DNA from: Acidobacteriaceae bacterium
GTDB lineage: Bacteria; Acidobacteriota; Terriglobia; Terriglobales; Acidobacteriaceae
DNA: 64,000 bases
Reading direction: 5' to 3'
Assembly (NCBI GenBank): GCA_003134995.1
Contig: PLDC01000019.1
Coordinates: 769,855 to 833,854, forward strand
A model generated the notes under the pieces. That model made no database searches. It was not told the DNA's origin and saw only the letters and a program-made list of their open reading frames with translations. Shown here piece after piece: positions 31,963 to 41,353 of the stretch. The translations under genes and the position numbers were made by a program. The stretch's first letter is position 1. Every line of letters starts with the position of its first letter.

Positions 31963-33048
31963 TTAATTCGAAGGGCTCGAGGACTTGCGAATTCTGGCGT
32001 AGCCCGGCTTAATGATCGAATAGATGAAATCGATGCGCTGCTTGTACGGCAAGAAAGCGCTCTTCATCGCATTGATGGTGATCTTTTCGAAATCGTCCAT
32101 CGACAAGCCAAACGTGTCTGCGGCTGCTTCAAATTCCTGCGTCATGCTGGTATGGCTCATCAATCGATTGTCGGTGTTGAGCGTAACGCGGAATTTCTCT
32201 TGATAGAGAATCTTGAAGGGATGCTCCGCCAAACTTGGCGTGGCGCCGGTGTGGACATTGCTGAGCAGGCAAAGCTCCAGCGGGATTCTTTTGTCGAGCA
32301 CGTACTGCGCAAGGTCGCCCAGCTTTACCGCCTTGCCATCTACCACGGCGATGTCGTCGATCAAGCGCGTGCCGTGCCCAATCCGGTGCGCCCCGCAATA
32401 CTGGATCGCCTGCCAGATCGATTCCTTTCCATAACCTTCCCCAGCATGAATCGTGATGTTGAAATTCTCGCGTTGAATGTAATGAAAAGCGTCGACGTGT
32501 TTCTTGGCAGGATAGCCGCCTTCTTCTCCGGCAAGATCGAAGCCGACAACACCGCGCGCACGAAAATCCACGGCAAGCTCCGCCATCTCAAGCGACTCGT
32601 GCCGGTTGCGCATGGCGCAGATAATTAATCCGGAGGAAATCCCAAAATCCTTGCGGCCTCGTTCCAGGCCCCTCAAGACAGCCGAGACAATTTGTTGGTG
32701 GGTTAATTGTTTCTGGGTGTGAAAGACCGGAGCGAAGCGGGTTTCAAAATAAACCACACCGTCTTTGCTGAGATCCTCGGCCTGTTCATAAGCCACGCGC
32801 TCCAAGGCCTCCTCGGTCTGCATGACAGCGATCGTGTGTGCGAAGCCCTCAAGGTATTTAGCGAGACTTCCCTGGTTCGCGCCGCGGTGAAACCATTGCG
32901 CCAATGCCTGCGAATCTGCAGTGGGAAGCTCTGCATAACCCACTTCCTTTGCCAATTCGATCACGGTCTGAGGTCGCAGCACGCCATCCAAATGCTCGTG
33001 CAAAAGAACTTTGGGAAGGCTGCGCAAGAACTCTTTGTCAAGTTTCAT
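31963..33048 (-). CDS. add: Adenosine deaminase
   Basis: A 361-residue TIM-barrel deaminase with LLHEHLDGVLR (zinc His17, His19), GVVGFDLAGEE, ITIHAGEGYG (zinc His and catalytic Glu), RIGHGTRL, LLSNVHTGA and the zinc aspartate in LNTDNRLMS. It converts adenosine to inosine and so feeds the hypoxanthine branch. The start at 33048 is the ATG before the conserved LPKVLLHEHL; GGAGG lies 12 bases upstream. It is convergent with the ureidoglycolate gene, with an 11-bp gap. Confidence 0.92.
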   Translation of the reverse strand: MKLDKEFLRSLPKVLLHEHLDGVLRPQTVIELAKEVGYAELPTADSQALAQWFHRGANQGSLAKYLEGFAHTIAVMQTEEALERVAYEQAEDLSKDGVVYFETRFAPVFHTQKQLTHQQIVSAVLRGLERGRKDFGISSGLIICAMRNRHESLEMAELAVDFRARGVVGFDLAGEEGGYPAKKHVDAFHYIQRENFNITIHAGEGYGKESIWQAIQYCGAHRIGHGTRLIDDIAVVDGKAVKLGDLAQYVLDKRIPLELCLLSNVHTGATPSLAEHPFKILYQEKFRVTLNTDNRLMSHTSMTQEFEAAADTFGLSMDDFEKITINAMKSAFLPYKQRIDFIYSIIKPGYARIRKSSSPSN

Positions 33049-33178
33049 GGAGTGTTCTTCCTCCGAGCAACGGCGGCCAGAGCGCCGCAAAAAGGCACTA
33101 GATAAATATACCGCTCTGCTGATCACATTCCATCGTGTTGTACAATCCCACCTCAACTTGAGGAAGGAAAACCGAATA

Positions 33179-34558
33179 ATGCAAACCGCCCCAGCGCAGT
33201 CGCCGACGACGGATTATGGTTTGCGCCGCGGGATCCTTTCTCCCATGGAGACACTGGCGCAATCAGTCTCCACCATGGCTCCCACAACTTCGCCTGCCGC
33301 CACTATTCCGCTGGTTTGCGCTCTCGCCGGCAACGGCACGTGGCTTGCCTATGTGCTCGCGACCGTGGCTGTAGTTCTGGTCGCACTCTGCATCGGGCGC
33401 TATGCGCGCATTTCGGCGTCTCCCGGCTCGTTGTACACGTATGCTTCGCTGACCCTGCCGCCCTGGCTCGCCGCAACTGTTGCATGGAGTCTTTTGCTGG
33501 CGTATGTGGCGACAGGATCGAGCGTGATTGGCGGCTTCTACCACTACGCGAACCTTTTGCTGCGCGATGCCACGGGCCGTGGCTACTCCGCGGTTCTGCT
33601 GGCTTTGCTCGTCGCTGGCGTTTCGATGTGGATTGCTTATCGCGATGTGAAGATCTCCGCGCGCTTGATGCTGTGGATCGAAGCAGCTTCTGTCACGGTC
33701 ATTGTGATCCTGGTGACTTTGTTGCTGGTGCGCCATGGCTGGCACTGGGATCAGGACGAACTTCATCTGCGTGGCATGACGGGCAGCGGGCTGCGGCTTG
33801 GATTGGTGCTGGCGCTGTTTAGTTTTGTTGGATTCGAAAGCTCGACTGCTTTGGGTTCGGAAGCGCGCGATCCCTTGCGAGCGATTCCACGCGCGGTGAT
33901 CACGAGTGCGATTCTCTCGGGGGCCTTCTTCACCATATGTGCGTATGCGGAAGTGCTGGGGTTCCACGCCGCAGGGCAAGACCTGGGTACGAGCCAGGCT
34001 CCGATGCGTGTGCTGGCGCAAGTAGCCGGCAGCCGCGTGCTGGGATTGCTGATCGATATTGGAGCGCTGGTGAGTCTATTTGCCTGCACCCTCGGATGCA
34101 TTACCGCCGCGGCGCGCGTGTTGCTGTTGATGGCGCACAATGGGCTTGCCCACGGCTCCCTGAGCGCGACTCATGCCCTGAATCAGACGCCCAGTCGCGC
34201 CGTCATGCTCACCGGCATTGCGGCCGTGCTTCCCGCGGCTGTGCTCGCGGCCCGCGGAGCGAGTGGACTGGATGTCTACGGTTGGCTGGGATCGCTTGCG
34301 ACCTACGGCTTCATCGTCGCCTATGCGTTAGTTTGCGTCGCCCTGCCCAGGTACTTGCGCACCCATGGCGTTTACCGTCCGGCGGCGCAGATCATTCCCT
34401 GGTTGGCCGGTATTGCGATGCTGCTGGCGCTCGTGGGCAACTTTTATCCGGTGCCGGAAGGTCCTTACGGAAAGCTGCCTTACATTTATCTCGCTTACCT
34501 GACCGCGGGGTTAGCGTGGTTCTGGTTTCGTGGCCGACAAAAAGCGCAGGAAAGTTAG
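33179..34558 (+). CDS. APC-family amino acid/purine-type permease
   Basis: A 459-residue integral membrane protein with about 12 helices. APC-family marks are the first-helix region GILSPMETLAQSVSTMAPTT, SPGSLYTYAS and LFSFVGFESSTALGSEARDP (part) in the sixth-helix region. The family mostly moves amino acids or amines with protons. Its place beside adenosine deaminase hints at a purine-degradation intermediate or nitrogen product, but this is inference. The ATG at 33179 is preceded by AGGAAGGAAA. It diverges from add across 130 bp. Confidence 0.82.
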   Translation: MQTAPAQSPTTDYGLRRGILSPMETLAQSVSTMAPTTSPAATIPLVCALAGNGTWLAYVLATVAVVLVALCIGRYARISASPGSLYTYASLTLPPWLAATVAWSLLLAYVATGSSVIGGFYHYANLLLRDATGRGYSAVLLALLVAGVSMWIAYRDVKISARLMLWIEAASVTVIVILVTLLLVRHGWHWDQDELHLRGMTGSGLRLGLVLALFSFVGFESSTALGSEARDPLRAIPRAVITSAILSGAFFTICAYAEVLGFHAAGQDLGTSQAPMRVLAQVAGSRVLGLLIDIGALVSLFACTLGCITAAARVLLLMAHNGLAHGSLSATHALNQTPSRAVMLTGIAAVLPAAVLAARGASGLDVYGWLGSLATYGFIVAYALVCVALPRYLRTHGVYRPAAQIIPWLAGIAMLLALVGNFYPVPEGPYGKLPYIYLAYLTAGLAWFWFRGRQKAQES

Positions 34559-34628
34559 CGCCCTTGCAATCTTGACCGCGGAACATTACCCCCGACAAAA
34601 AGTCGCTCCGATAAAAATATCTAATATG

Positions 34629-34656
34629 TGGCAAAGAAATTTTTACTGGATATAAT
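34629..34656 (+). promoter_or_regulatory. Consensus-like -10 box upstream of TonB receptor
   Basis: TATAAT at 34651-34656 is exact, preceded by an AT-rich stretch; the -35 region (TGGCAA at 34629-34634, 16-bp spacer) is weak. It would give a leader of about 160 bases before the ATG at 34826. The 267-bp gap holds nothing else that I can identify. Confidence 0.45.
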
Positions 34657-34825
34657 CCTTTCGTTCCGCAGCCGACTCGCGTAGATTCTTGTGTCAATCA
34701 TATGGGCTTGCGGATGCACAGGGTAAACCAGCTCTGCGCCAACATCGGTGAACAACAGATTGGCCTTTCGATCGCCGGCATGCGGTAGCGCACGAGTTTG
34801 CTTACAGACTTGCAAGAGGTCATCC

Positions 34826-37800
34826 ATGTTTAATACGAAAATGTTTAATAAAAGTACGTTCAACGGAAAAACACTTAACAAGAAATCCGCTTTCGTCATC
34901 TTTCTCTTTGCTCTTCTTATCGCGCTGATTGTCTTCACACCGGATGCGCGCGCTCAACAAACGCTCGGCGGAGTCACGGGCACCGTCGCTGACAAAACCG
35001 GTAGCGTTCTGCCAAATACGGATGTGACCATTGTTGGTGATCAGACAAAACTCACGCGCACTCAGAAGACCAACGCAAATGGCAGCTATGACTTCGTGAA
35101 CCTGCCCATCGGATCCTACACGCTTACCTTCACGCACGAGGGATTTGAAAGCGAAAAAGTTCCTTCCATCACGGTGCAGGCCGACCGCACTGCCACCGTC
35201 AACGCCACGTTGCCCGTCGGCAAAGTAGGCACGGTTGTTGAAGTAGACGCGACCCCTTTGATGAACGCGGTCGACACCACGAACGGTTACGTCCTGGAAA
35301 AAGAGCAGATCGATGCCGTGCCGCTGCCGACCGGCAGTTTCACGGGGCTGGCCATTCTTTCTCCAGGAGTAAATGCCGAACTGCCCGGCGGCACTGGCGC
35401 CAACAGTGGCCTGGGCAATCAGCCGATCTGGGCCAATGGCCAGCGCGATACCAGCAACAGCTTCCTGCTCAACGGCGTCGACGCCAGCAACCTGTTCAAC
35501 GGCAAGAGCACGAGCCAAGTCGCATCTTCGCGCATCGTGAATAATACCGGTGTAGCCGGAGTTGCGAGCACGAACGCTGCCCCCGTCCAGGGCACGGCGT
35601 CTGTGTACCTCTCGGTCGGTCAGGCATTGCCAAGTCCGGCCCCGGAAACCATTCAAGAAGTTCGCGTGAATACGTCGATGTATGACGCGCAACAAGGCTC
35701 GACCAGCGGCGCGCACATTGACATGAGCACCGCGTCCGGAACCAACATCATTCACGGGACGGCTTACTGGCATCGTGGAACGGACTGGCTAAATGCGGCG
35801 CCATTCTTCAACAAGCAGGACCCAAATATTATTCTTGCCAACGACGCCGTGCCGCAGTTGCATCGCGAAACGCTGGGTGGCGCTGTCGGTGGTGCGTTGA
35901 TCAAAGACAAGCTGTTCGGATATGTCAGCTACCAGCACCTGCACGATTCCGATCAGGAAATCGGCCTCTCGCGGCTGATGGTTCCCATCGATTTCAATCC
36001 CACGTACCTGTCGTCGCTGCCCTGCGGCTTCACTAACCGTCAGAGCCCTTCATTTGCTGGTTGTTTGAATCTCCTCGCGAACAATGACTTCGGTGCCGGG
36101 ATCGCGAATCCCCTGACCACCGCGCCAAACCCGGTCGCACTCGCTCTCTTTTCGTATCAGTTTCCCAGCGGCCAGTACCTGATTCCGTATTCCAACGGCG
36201 TCACGCCGTCCCCGGATTTTCCGGAAGATGCGACCATTCCCGGCACTGCCTACTTTCTGGCGCACCAGGTGGTGGCGAATCTAGACTGGAACAAGAGTTC
36301 CAAGGACACGCTCTCGGCCAAATACTATTTCCAGCTCGATCCAACCCGGGCGCCTTACGCCTACTCCAACGTAGCCGGATTCACGCAGCATCTCGATGCC
36401 GGCAGTCAGGTCGCTTCGCTCACGAACACGCAAAACCTGCGACCGAATTTAAGCGTCGTCGAGGTTCTCGGCGCTCTTCGCGAGAAGGTCTATAGCACGA
36501 TCGCGCAGCCGTTCAGCCCGCAGCAGCTGAACATCAATACTTTCGGTTCGCCCTATTTCCCGGGAATCAGCATCGTGAATATTCTTACGGGAGCTTCCCC
36601 CGTGCCCAACGACTTTCTCAATATCGGCCAGGGTGCGGCTTCTCAGGGAGCTTTTACCGGAGTATTTCAGAATCGCATTATGCCTTCCGCCAACGCCATC
36701 TGGATGAAAGGCAAGCACACCTTCACCTTCGGCGGCAGCTACTCCTACACACAGCTCAACACTCGCGATGAGAGAACGAATCAGGGCATTATTGCCTCCG
36801 CGGACTTTGGACAGTTCCTGCAAGGCTTCGTTACCACCAACGACGATTTCACAACTACTAAGTTCTTGCAGGGAAATGCCAATCGCTATTTTCGAGCCGG
36901 GCAATCGGGCGCTTACATTCAGGACAAATTCCGGTTTCGCTCGAATCTGAGCCTGACTGCCGGGCTGCGCTGGGATTGGGATGGCGGCCTCACCGAAAAA
37001 TACGGCCGCATTTACAACTTCGATCCTTCGCTTTATTCCTATGACGACGCCACCGATACACTTACGTCGAACGGCATCATCATTGCTGGCAACAACAAGC
37101 TGTTTCCCACCAAAGGTGTCAGCAACACCACGCTCACCGGGCGGCAATGGGGATTTGCGCCGCGCCTGGGCGTAGCCTGGAGTCCGAAGAAATTCAACGA
37201 CAAGCTTGTCGTCCGCGCTGGAACCGGGCTTTACTATGACCGCGGCGAACTGTTCACGTATCTCTCACCGGGATTTGCAGAGGGCGTGATCAACGGCGGA
37301 CCGTTCGGCGTAAACCAGACTCCGCCTTACGTCAACGCGCAGTCTTGTGGCAACGATCCTCTCGCTGCGCCTTCCATCTCTTATTACGAGGGCTTCATTC
37401 CGACTTGTCCCTCCGGCATTGCCGGCGTTCCGAACTATTCGCTTTCGAGCCCCTGGGGTCCCACTCCCGGTCCCGTTCCTACCGGGAACCCGATGGACGT
37501 CAACAATTACCTGCCTTATACGACTGCGCCCGGAGTCGGTATACAGGCCGGAATCCTGGACGGGGAGCAGCTCTTTTCCTTCGCTACCTATAACCGCGCC
37601 AATAAGTTGCCATACACCATCAACAACACGCTTGATTTTCAATGGCAGCCGCGCAATGACCTTGCCATCGAGATCGGCTACGTTGGCAACCTGGGCCGGC
37701 ATGGAGTGATCCCCATTCCTTTCAACCAACCTGGCGTCGCCTCGCCGACCAATATCCTGCATCCTAATTCTCAGAATCCGCAGTCCTATACTTACGGCTA

Positions 37801-38854
37801 CACCGTGCAGACGCCGGGATGTACAACGTCGCCGTACGCCTGCGCCATCAATTTGCCGAACGGCCAACAGATGGTGGCGAACTACGAGGGCGGCAATGTC
37901 GACCTGCGCGTTCCTTACCTGGGATACTCGGCGGAATCGGAGAGCTACACAGCCGCCGGCGTTTCGGCTTACAACGCGTTGCAGACTCACGTTGAGAAAC
38001 GCATGAGCCATGGATTGCAGGTCGGCTTCTCCTACACTTATTCGCACGCGCTGGATGAGCAAAGCGGCATGGGACTGTTCTTCAACGGAAACAATCCGCT
38101 GAACCTGCGCTCGGCGTATGGATCGTCTGACTTTGACCGCACTCACGTGTTCAACTTCAGCTACAACTATGAATTGCCGAAGTTCTTTGCCGCGTCGACT
38201 TTGAAAGGTAAAGCGGCGAACGGATGGAGCATACACGGGGACGCGATTTTGCAGAGCGGACAACCCTACAGCGTCATCGATTACACCGGTGCCGTGGGCA
38301 GCATCTTCTATAGCGTCTACGATGGCATTACTAATCCCATCGTGCCGCTGGCACCGGGTTGTACCGCCAAGAGTGCGCGCACCAGTTATTCCGGCGCCAA
38401 TGCGTACTTTAACCCAAACGAGACGGCGCTCAATCCAAGCTGTTTCACTCTGCCGTTGCTTAATCCTGGTGATCTCGGAGGGGCAATTCCTGCGGGCGAC
38501 AGTTTCGAAACCAACTTCACCACCGGCCAGCGCAACATCTTCCGGCAAACCTGGCAAAGACAGGCCAACATTTCACTGGTGAAGATGACGTCACTTACCG
38601 AGCGCGTCACCATGAAATACAGCTTTGACGTCTTCAACGTCACCAATACCGCCAGCTTTGACGTTCCCATCGACGACGTCTCGCAGAACCAGTACTACAA
38701 CCAATTCCCAGTGGCCGGAACCACGCCGTTGCCCAGTCCATGCCCCACACAAACCAATTCCAGTTTCTACAACTGTCCGGCCTCGCTCGGTGCCGTCAAC
38801 AAAATCATAGGCCTTCCGCGAGAGGTCCAGATGACACTTCAGTTCAACTTCTAA
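34826..38854 (+). CDS. Oar-like TonB-dependent receptor with carboxypeptidase-regulatory-like domain
   Basis: A 1342-residue outer-membrane protein. The signal peptide (about residues 20-45) ends in DARAQQ. Residues about 48-130 form a CarboxypepD_reg-like beta-sandwich (GGVTGTVADKTGSVLPN, YDFVNLPIGSYTLTF). A plug domain (about 140-290) has NSFLLNGVDASNLFNG and ETIQEVRVNTSMYDAQQGSTSG (part). The rest is a beta-barrel ending in REVQMTLQFNF, the usual C-terminal aromatic. Such receptors are greatly expanded in Acidobacteria and are thought to take up polymers or ligands. The substrate is unknown; the adjacent purine and pyrimidine genes make nucleobases a guess only. The ATG follows AGAGGT by six bases. 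Confidence 0.92.
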   Translation: MFNTKMFNKSTFNGKTLNKKSAFVIFLFALLIALIVFTPDARAQQTLGGVTGTVADKTGSVLPNTDVTIVGDQTKLTRTQKTNANGSYDFVNLPIGSYTLTFTHEGFESEKVPSITVQADRTATVNATLPVGKVGTVVEVDATPLMNAVDTTNGYVLEKEQIDAVPLPTGSFTGLAILSPGVNAELPGGTGANSGLGNQPIWANGQRDTSNSFLLNGVDASNLFNGKSTSQVASSRIVNNTGVAGVASTNAAPVQGTASVYLSVGQALPSPAPETIQEVRVNTSMYDAQQGSTSGAHIDMSTASGTNIIHGTAYWHRGTDWLNAAPFFNKQDPNIILANDAVPQLHRETLGGAVGGALIKDKLFGYVSYQHLHDSDQEIGLSRLMVPIDFNPTYLSSLPCGFTNRQSPSFAGCLNLLANNDFGAGIANPLTTAPNPVALALFSYQFPSGQYLIPYSNGVTPSPDFPEDATIPGTAYFLAHQVVANLDWNKSSKDTLSAKYYFQLDPTRAPYAYSNVAGFTQHLDAGSQVASLTNTQNLRPNLSVVEVLGALREKVYSTIAQPFSPQQLNINTFGSPYFPGISIVNILTGASPVPNDFLNIGQGAASQGAFTGVFQNRIMPSANAIWMKGKHTFTFGGSYSYTQLNTRDERTNQGIIASADFGQFLQGFVTTNDDFTTTKFLQGNANRYFRAGQSGAYIQDKFRFRSNLSLTAGLRWDWDGGLTEKYGRIYNFDPSLYSYDDATDTLTSNGIIIAGNNKLFPTKGVSNTTLTGRQWGFAPRLGVAWSPKKFNDKLVVRAGTGLYYDRGELFTYLSPGFAEGVINGGPFGVNQTPPYVNAQSCGNDPLAAPSISYYEGFIPTCPSGIAGVPNYSLSSPWGPTPGPVPTGNPMDVNNYLPYTTAPGVGIQAGILDGEQLFSFATYNRANKLPYTINNTLDFQWQPRNDLAIEIGYVGNLGRHGVIPIPFNQPGVASPTNILHPNSQNPQSYTYGYTVQTPGCTTSPYACAINLPNGQQMVANYEGGNVDLRVPYLGYSAESESYTAAGVSAYNALQTHVEKRMSHGLQVGFSYTYSHALDEQSGMGLFFNGNNPLNLRSAYGSSDFDRTHVFNFSYNYELPKFFAASTLKGKAANGWSIHGDAILQSGQPYSVIDYTGAVGSIFYSVYDGITNPIVPLAPGCTAKSARTSYSGANAYFNPNETALNPSCFTLPLLNPGDLGGAIPAGDSFETNFTTGQRNIFRQTWQRQANISLVKMTSLTERVTMKYSFDVFNVTNTASFDVPIDDVSQNQYYNQFPVAGTTPLPSPCPTQTNSSFYNCPASLGAVNKIIGLPREVQMTLQFNF

Positions 38855-38915
38855 TTCGCTACTTCATGGGGCGGCCTGCCGTGGGCCGTTTCTTCGTCTG
38901 TGACTGCACCGGTGG

Positions 38916-39368
38916 TCACTCTTCGCCGATGTCCTCGTTCCACACTTCGGGATTCTTGCGGATGTACTCGCCCAAGAGCGACGCGCACTCTTCGGAATCG
39001 AGATCAATGACTTTTACTCCGAGCGAGCGAAGCCAATCCATCCCGCCCTGAAAATTGCGGCTCTCGCCGACCACCACCGCGGCAAAGCCAAACTGGCGAA
39101 TCAACCCGCTGCAGTACCAGCACGGAGCAAGCGTGGTCACCATGGTGAGCTTGCGATAGCTACGCTGGCGACCTGCATTACGGAACGCATCAGTCTCGCC
39201 ATGCAGCGATGGATCCCCGTTCTGCACGCGGCGATTGTGACCCGAGCCGACGAGTTTCCCCGCAGCATCAAAGATCGCAGCTCCGATCGGGATGCCTCCT
39301 TCGGCCAGCCCTTTGCGGGCCTCCGCCAACGCCACCGCGAGCATTGCAGAATGATCAAGCTCAGACAT
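38916..39368 (-). CDS. Cytosine deaminase of the yeast FCY1 type
   Basis: A 150-residue CDA-fold deaminase. Zinc ligands are in SLHGETDAF (His56, Glu58 catalytic) and TLAPCWYCSGLI (Cys83, Cys86). EGGIPIGAAIFD, GSGHNRRVQNG, VVVGESRNFQGG and the C-terminal PEVWNEDIGEE follow yeast cytosine deaminase almost end to end, unlike the TIM-barrel CodA common in bacteria. It likely converts cytosine to uracil. The start at 39368 (MSELDH) is chosen; the frame is open upstream without family similarity. Confidence 0.9.
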   Translation of the reverse strand: MSELDHSAMLAVALAEARKGLAEGGIPIGAAIFDAAGKLVGSGHNRRVQNGDPSLHGETDAFRNAGRQRSYRKLTMVTTLAPCWYCSGLIRQFGFAAVVVGESRNFQGGMDWLRSLGVKVIDLDSEECASLLGEYIRKNPEVWNEDIGEE

Positions 39369-39475
39369 GACTGAATTATATGAGCAACGAAGAGTAGCGA
39401 ACGCCGCGTGGAGGATCGACGCGGCGTGCCTTTTGGAAAGAACAGACAATTTCGCCTACGGTTTTACAGCGAGGT

Positions 39476-40096
39476 TCAACGTTTCTGGTACGGGTGAAAA
39501 ATATAATCCTTCGCCTTCACTGGCGTGTGACACGCGAAACCGCAGTCTGACGGGCTTTTGGCATCGGCCGAGAACTTGTCCGATACGGGATCGTAGTTGA
39601 ACACCGCATATCCCCACCCTCCACTTTTCGCAAACCTCTTGCTGTCCTTCTCCATTACGAAAGCCTGGCTGAAGACGTCTGGGACCTCCACGACGAAGGG
39701 GGCCTCTGTGCTCTTCTTGTGCTTCCACTGCAGCTTCACGATCATGGAGCCGTCGGGGAAAGGCTGGCCGTTGACCGGAATGCCCGATTTGTACGCCTTG
39801 ATCATCTTCGGATTAGCGACGATCACCTTGAGTATTTCGTCGGTTCGAGCGGAAGAGACGTCAGCCCAGTCTTCATATCCCCTGAAGTCGGAGAACGCGA
39901 TTCCACTCGGAGATTTCAGCGAGTACTTCTCCTCGTTTTGTCCTTGCGCGAAAAGGACCGCGGCGCCGAGGACGGCGAGCACTGCAACCGCTGTAGCGAC
40001 GACGGTAAGGCGGGCGAAGCGTTCCGCGCCGGAGTGTGCTTTTACCTTCTGTTCTTGTTGTGCTTGTGCCGCAGATTTCTTCACAAGTTCAGACAC
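39476..40096 (-). CDS. Cytochrome P460-family protein
   Basis: A 206-residue protein with an N-terminal membrane anchor (about 33-52) and a P460 domain: FRGYEDWADVS, PFPDGSMIVKLQWK, SGGWGYAVFNYD and the haem site CGFACHTPVKAKDYIFHPY. P460 proteins carry a c-type haem cross-linked to a lysine and oxidise hydroxylamine or detoxify nitrogen oxides in known cases; the activity here is untested. The GTG start follows GAAGGAGAACACACC. Upstream is a strong copy of the shared GATACC/GTCCAAT promoter. Two more P460 genes lie at 47452 and 48050. Confidence 0.88.
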   Translation of the reverse strand: MSELVKKSAAQAQQEQKVKAHSGAERFARLTVVATAVAVLAVLGAAVLFAQGQNEEKYSLKSPSGIAFSDFRGYEDWADVSSARTDEILKVIVANPKMIKAYKSGIPVNGQPFPDGSMIVKLQWKHKKSTEAPFVVEVPDVFSQAFVMEKDSKRFAKSGGWGYAVFNYDPVSDKFSADAKSPSDCGFACHTPVKAKDYIFHPYQKR

Positions 40097-40158
40097 GGTG
40101 TGTTCTCCTTCACCAAAAATTTTGTAGGTCCGATTGACGTGCATTGCGAACGATTGCG

Positions 40159-40211
40159 ATTAGGCCAGACATGAGGGGGTAAAACAATTGGACCTTGGTA
40201 TCGACGATACT
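40159..40211 (-). promoter_or_regulatory. Shared regulon promoter, copy 1 (P460 gene)
   Basis: On the minus strand: palindrome GTATCGTCGATAC (40198-40210), box GATACCAAGGTCCAATTG (40185-40202), exactly 20 bases, then GGCCTAAT (40159-40166), 63 bases before the GTG. If CCTAAT is the -10 element, the GTCCAAT word spans about -41 to -35, where a class II activator would sit. Confidence 0.65.
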
Positions 40212-40292
40212 TTCGTATCGAGTGTGCGTTAGAGTCTTCTCGATTCGATTGATTTTAACGACCAGATGAAGAGGCGATAATAAAATACAAGC

Positions 40293-40336
40293 AATACCAT
40301 CGTCCAATTGCGCGGACCATTCTAATCTGGCTCAAT
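40293..40336 (+). promoter_or_regulatory. Shared regulon promoter, copy 2 (enoyl-CoA hydratase-like gene)
   Basis: AATACCATCGTCCAATTG (40293-40310), with GTCCAAT at 40302-40308, 20 bases, then GGCTCAAT (40329-40336), 35 bases before the ATG at 40372. Copies 1 and 2 are back to back in one divergent region. Confidence 0.62.
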
Positions 40337-40371
40337 GGATTTCCGAGATAAACGGACGCGGAGGAAAATCC

Positions 40372-41259
40372 ATGGCAACTATGAACGTGCCCAGCAAACT
40401 CACACCGATAAACTCAGCTGCGAAGTCCGCACAGATTTGCGTGACCCGGCGTTCGCCTGCCTATTGGCGTGTCACGATCGACAACCCGCCGATCAACGTC
40501 ATGGGGCCGGAAATGGTCAAGCAGTTCCAAGAGGTCATCAACGCCCTCGAAGCCGATGAGCAAATCAAGGTTGTGGTCTTCGACAGCGCGGTCGACGACT
40601 ACTTCCTGAATCACTCCGATTTCACGGCCAAAATTGAGGATCTGACGTTACTACCGGAGGGCCCCACGGGCTTGCCGCCTTGGCCGGACTTTCTCGTGCG
40701 TCTGACCCGCTTGCCAGTCGCTCCCATCGCCCTCATCCGCGGCCGTGCGACGGGTAACGGTAGCGAGATTACCCTGGCGTGCGACATGAGTTTTGCGAGT
40801 CGCGAAAAGGCCATCATTTCGCAATGGGAGGTGGGTGTGGGGATGGTCGCCGGCGGCGGCCCCATGGCCCGGCTTCCGCGACTCATCGGCCGAAACCGCG
40901 CCCTCGAAGTGCTCCTGAGTTCGGAAGATATTAGAGCGGACCAGGCTGAGGCCTATGGCTACATCAATCGCGCTTTGCCTGACGCTGATCTGGATGCGTT
41001 TGTAGAGGCGCTCGCGACCCGCATCGCCAGGTTTGACAAATGGGCGATCGCCCAGACCAAGCGGCTCGTCAATACCAGCCTGCCGCCGGATGTTGAACTC
41101 GGCGCCGGGTGGGATGCGTGCATCGCTTCACTCGGGCGACCAGCCGCCCAGGAAGGGATCAAGGCGCTCATCGCGCTCGGCTTCCACAAGCCTGGGGACG
41201 TCGAAAATCGGCTCGGATACTACCTGGGCCAAATCGTGCCACAGGCCGGCGCGCGCTAA
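40372..41259 (+). CDS. Enoyl-CoA hydratase/isomerase-family protein
   Basis: A 295-residue crotonase-fold protein: YWRVTIDNPPINVMGPEM at the start, IALIRGRATGNGSEITLACDMSFAS (in part) forming the oxyanion-hole and binding region, and GGGPMARLPRLIGRNRALEVLLSSEDIRA (in part). The usual first catalytic glutamate region reads SQWEVGVGMVAGGG, so a standard hydratase activity cannot be assumed. The crotonase fold serves many acyl-CoA reactions. It is the first gene after the shared promoter copy 2 and precedes the SnoaL-like and DoxX genes. Confidence 0.83.
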   Translation: MATMNVPSKLTPINSAAKSAQICVTRRSPAYWRVTIDNPPINVMGPEMVKQFQEVINALEADEQIKVVVFDSAVDDYFLNHSDFTAKIEDLTLLPEGPTGLPPWPDFLVRLTRLPVAPIALIRGRATGNGSEITLACDMSFASREKAIISQWEVGVGMVAGGGPMARLPRLIGRNRALEVLLSSEDIRADQAEAYGYINRALPDADLDAFVEALATRIARFDKWAIAQTKRLVNTSLPPDVELGAGWDACIASLGRPAAQEGIKALIALGFHKPGDVENRLGYYLGQIVPQAGAR

Positions 41260-41353
41260 ACTCTGGGGTGATCGAAGAAACAGCGCGAGTTGACGAGTTC
41301 TAGACTCCGATTCGCTGAAACATCTCGATTCTGTTTCAAATTGAGGGCTCAAG

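Noticed and set aside
34820..35773. Minus-strand frame of 317 codons opposite the receptor N-terminus
   Set aside because: Same reason: it is an antisense shadow of a strong coding region with no family-like features.
37265..38557. Long open frame (430 codons) on the minus strand
   Set aside because: It lies wholly opposite the TonB receptor gene, which has clear domains and codon pattern. The minus frame has no recognisable motif.
40185..40336. Sigma-54 promoter interpretation of the shared motif
   Set aside because: No GG-N10-GC pair with the right bases occurs at the five sites. The fixed 20-bp spacing between GTCCAAT and the -10-like box fits an activator plus sigma-70-type promoter better.
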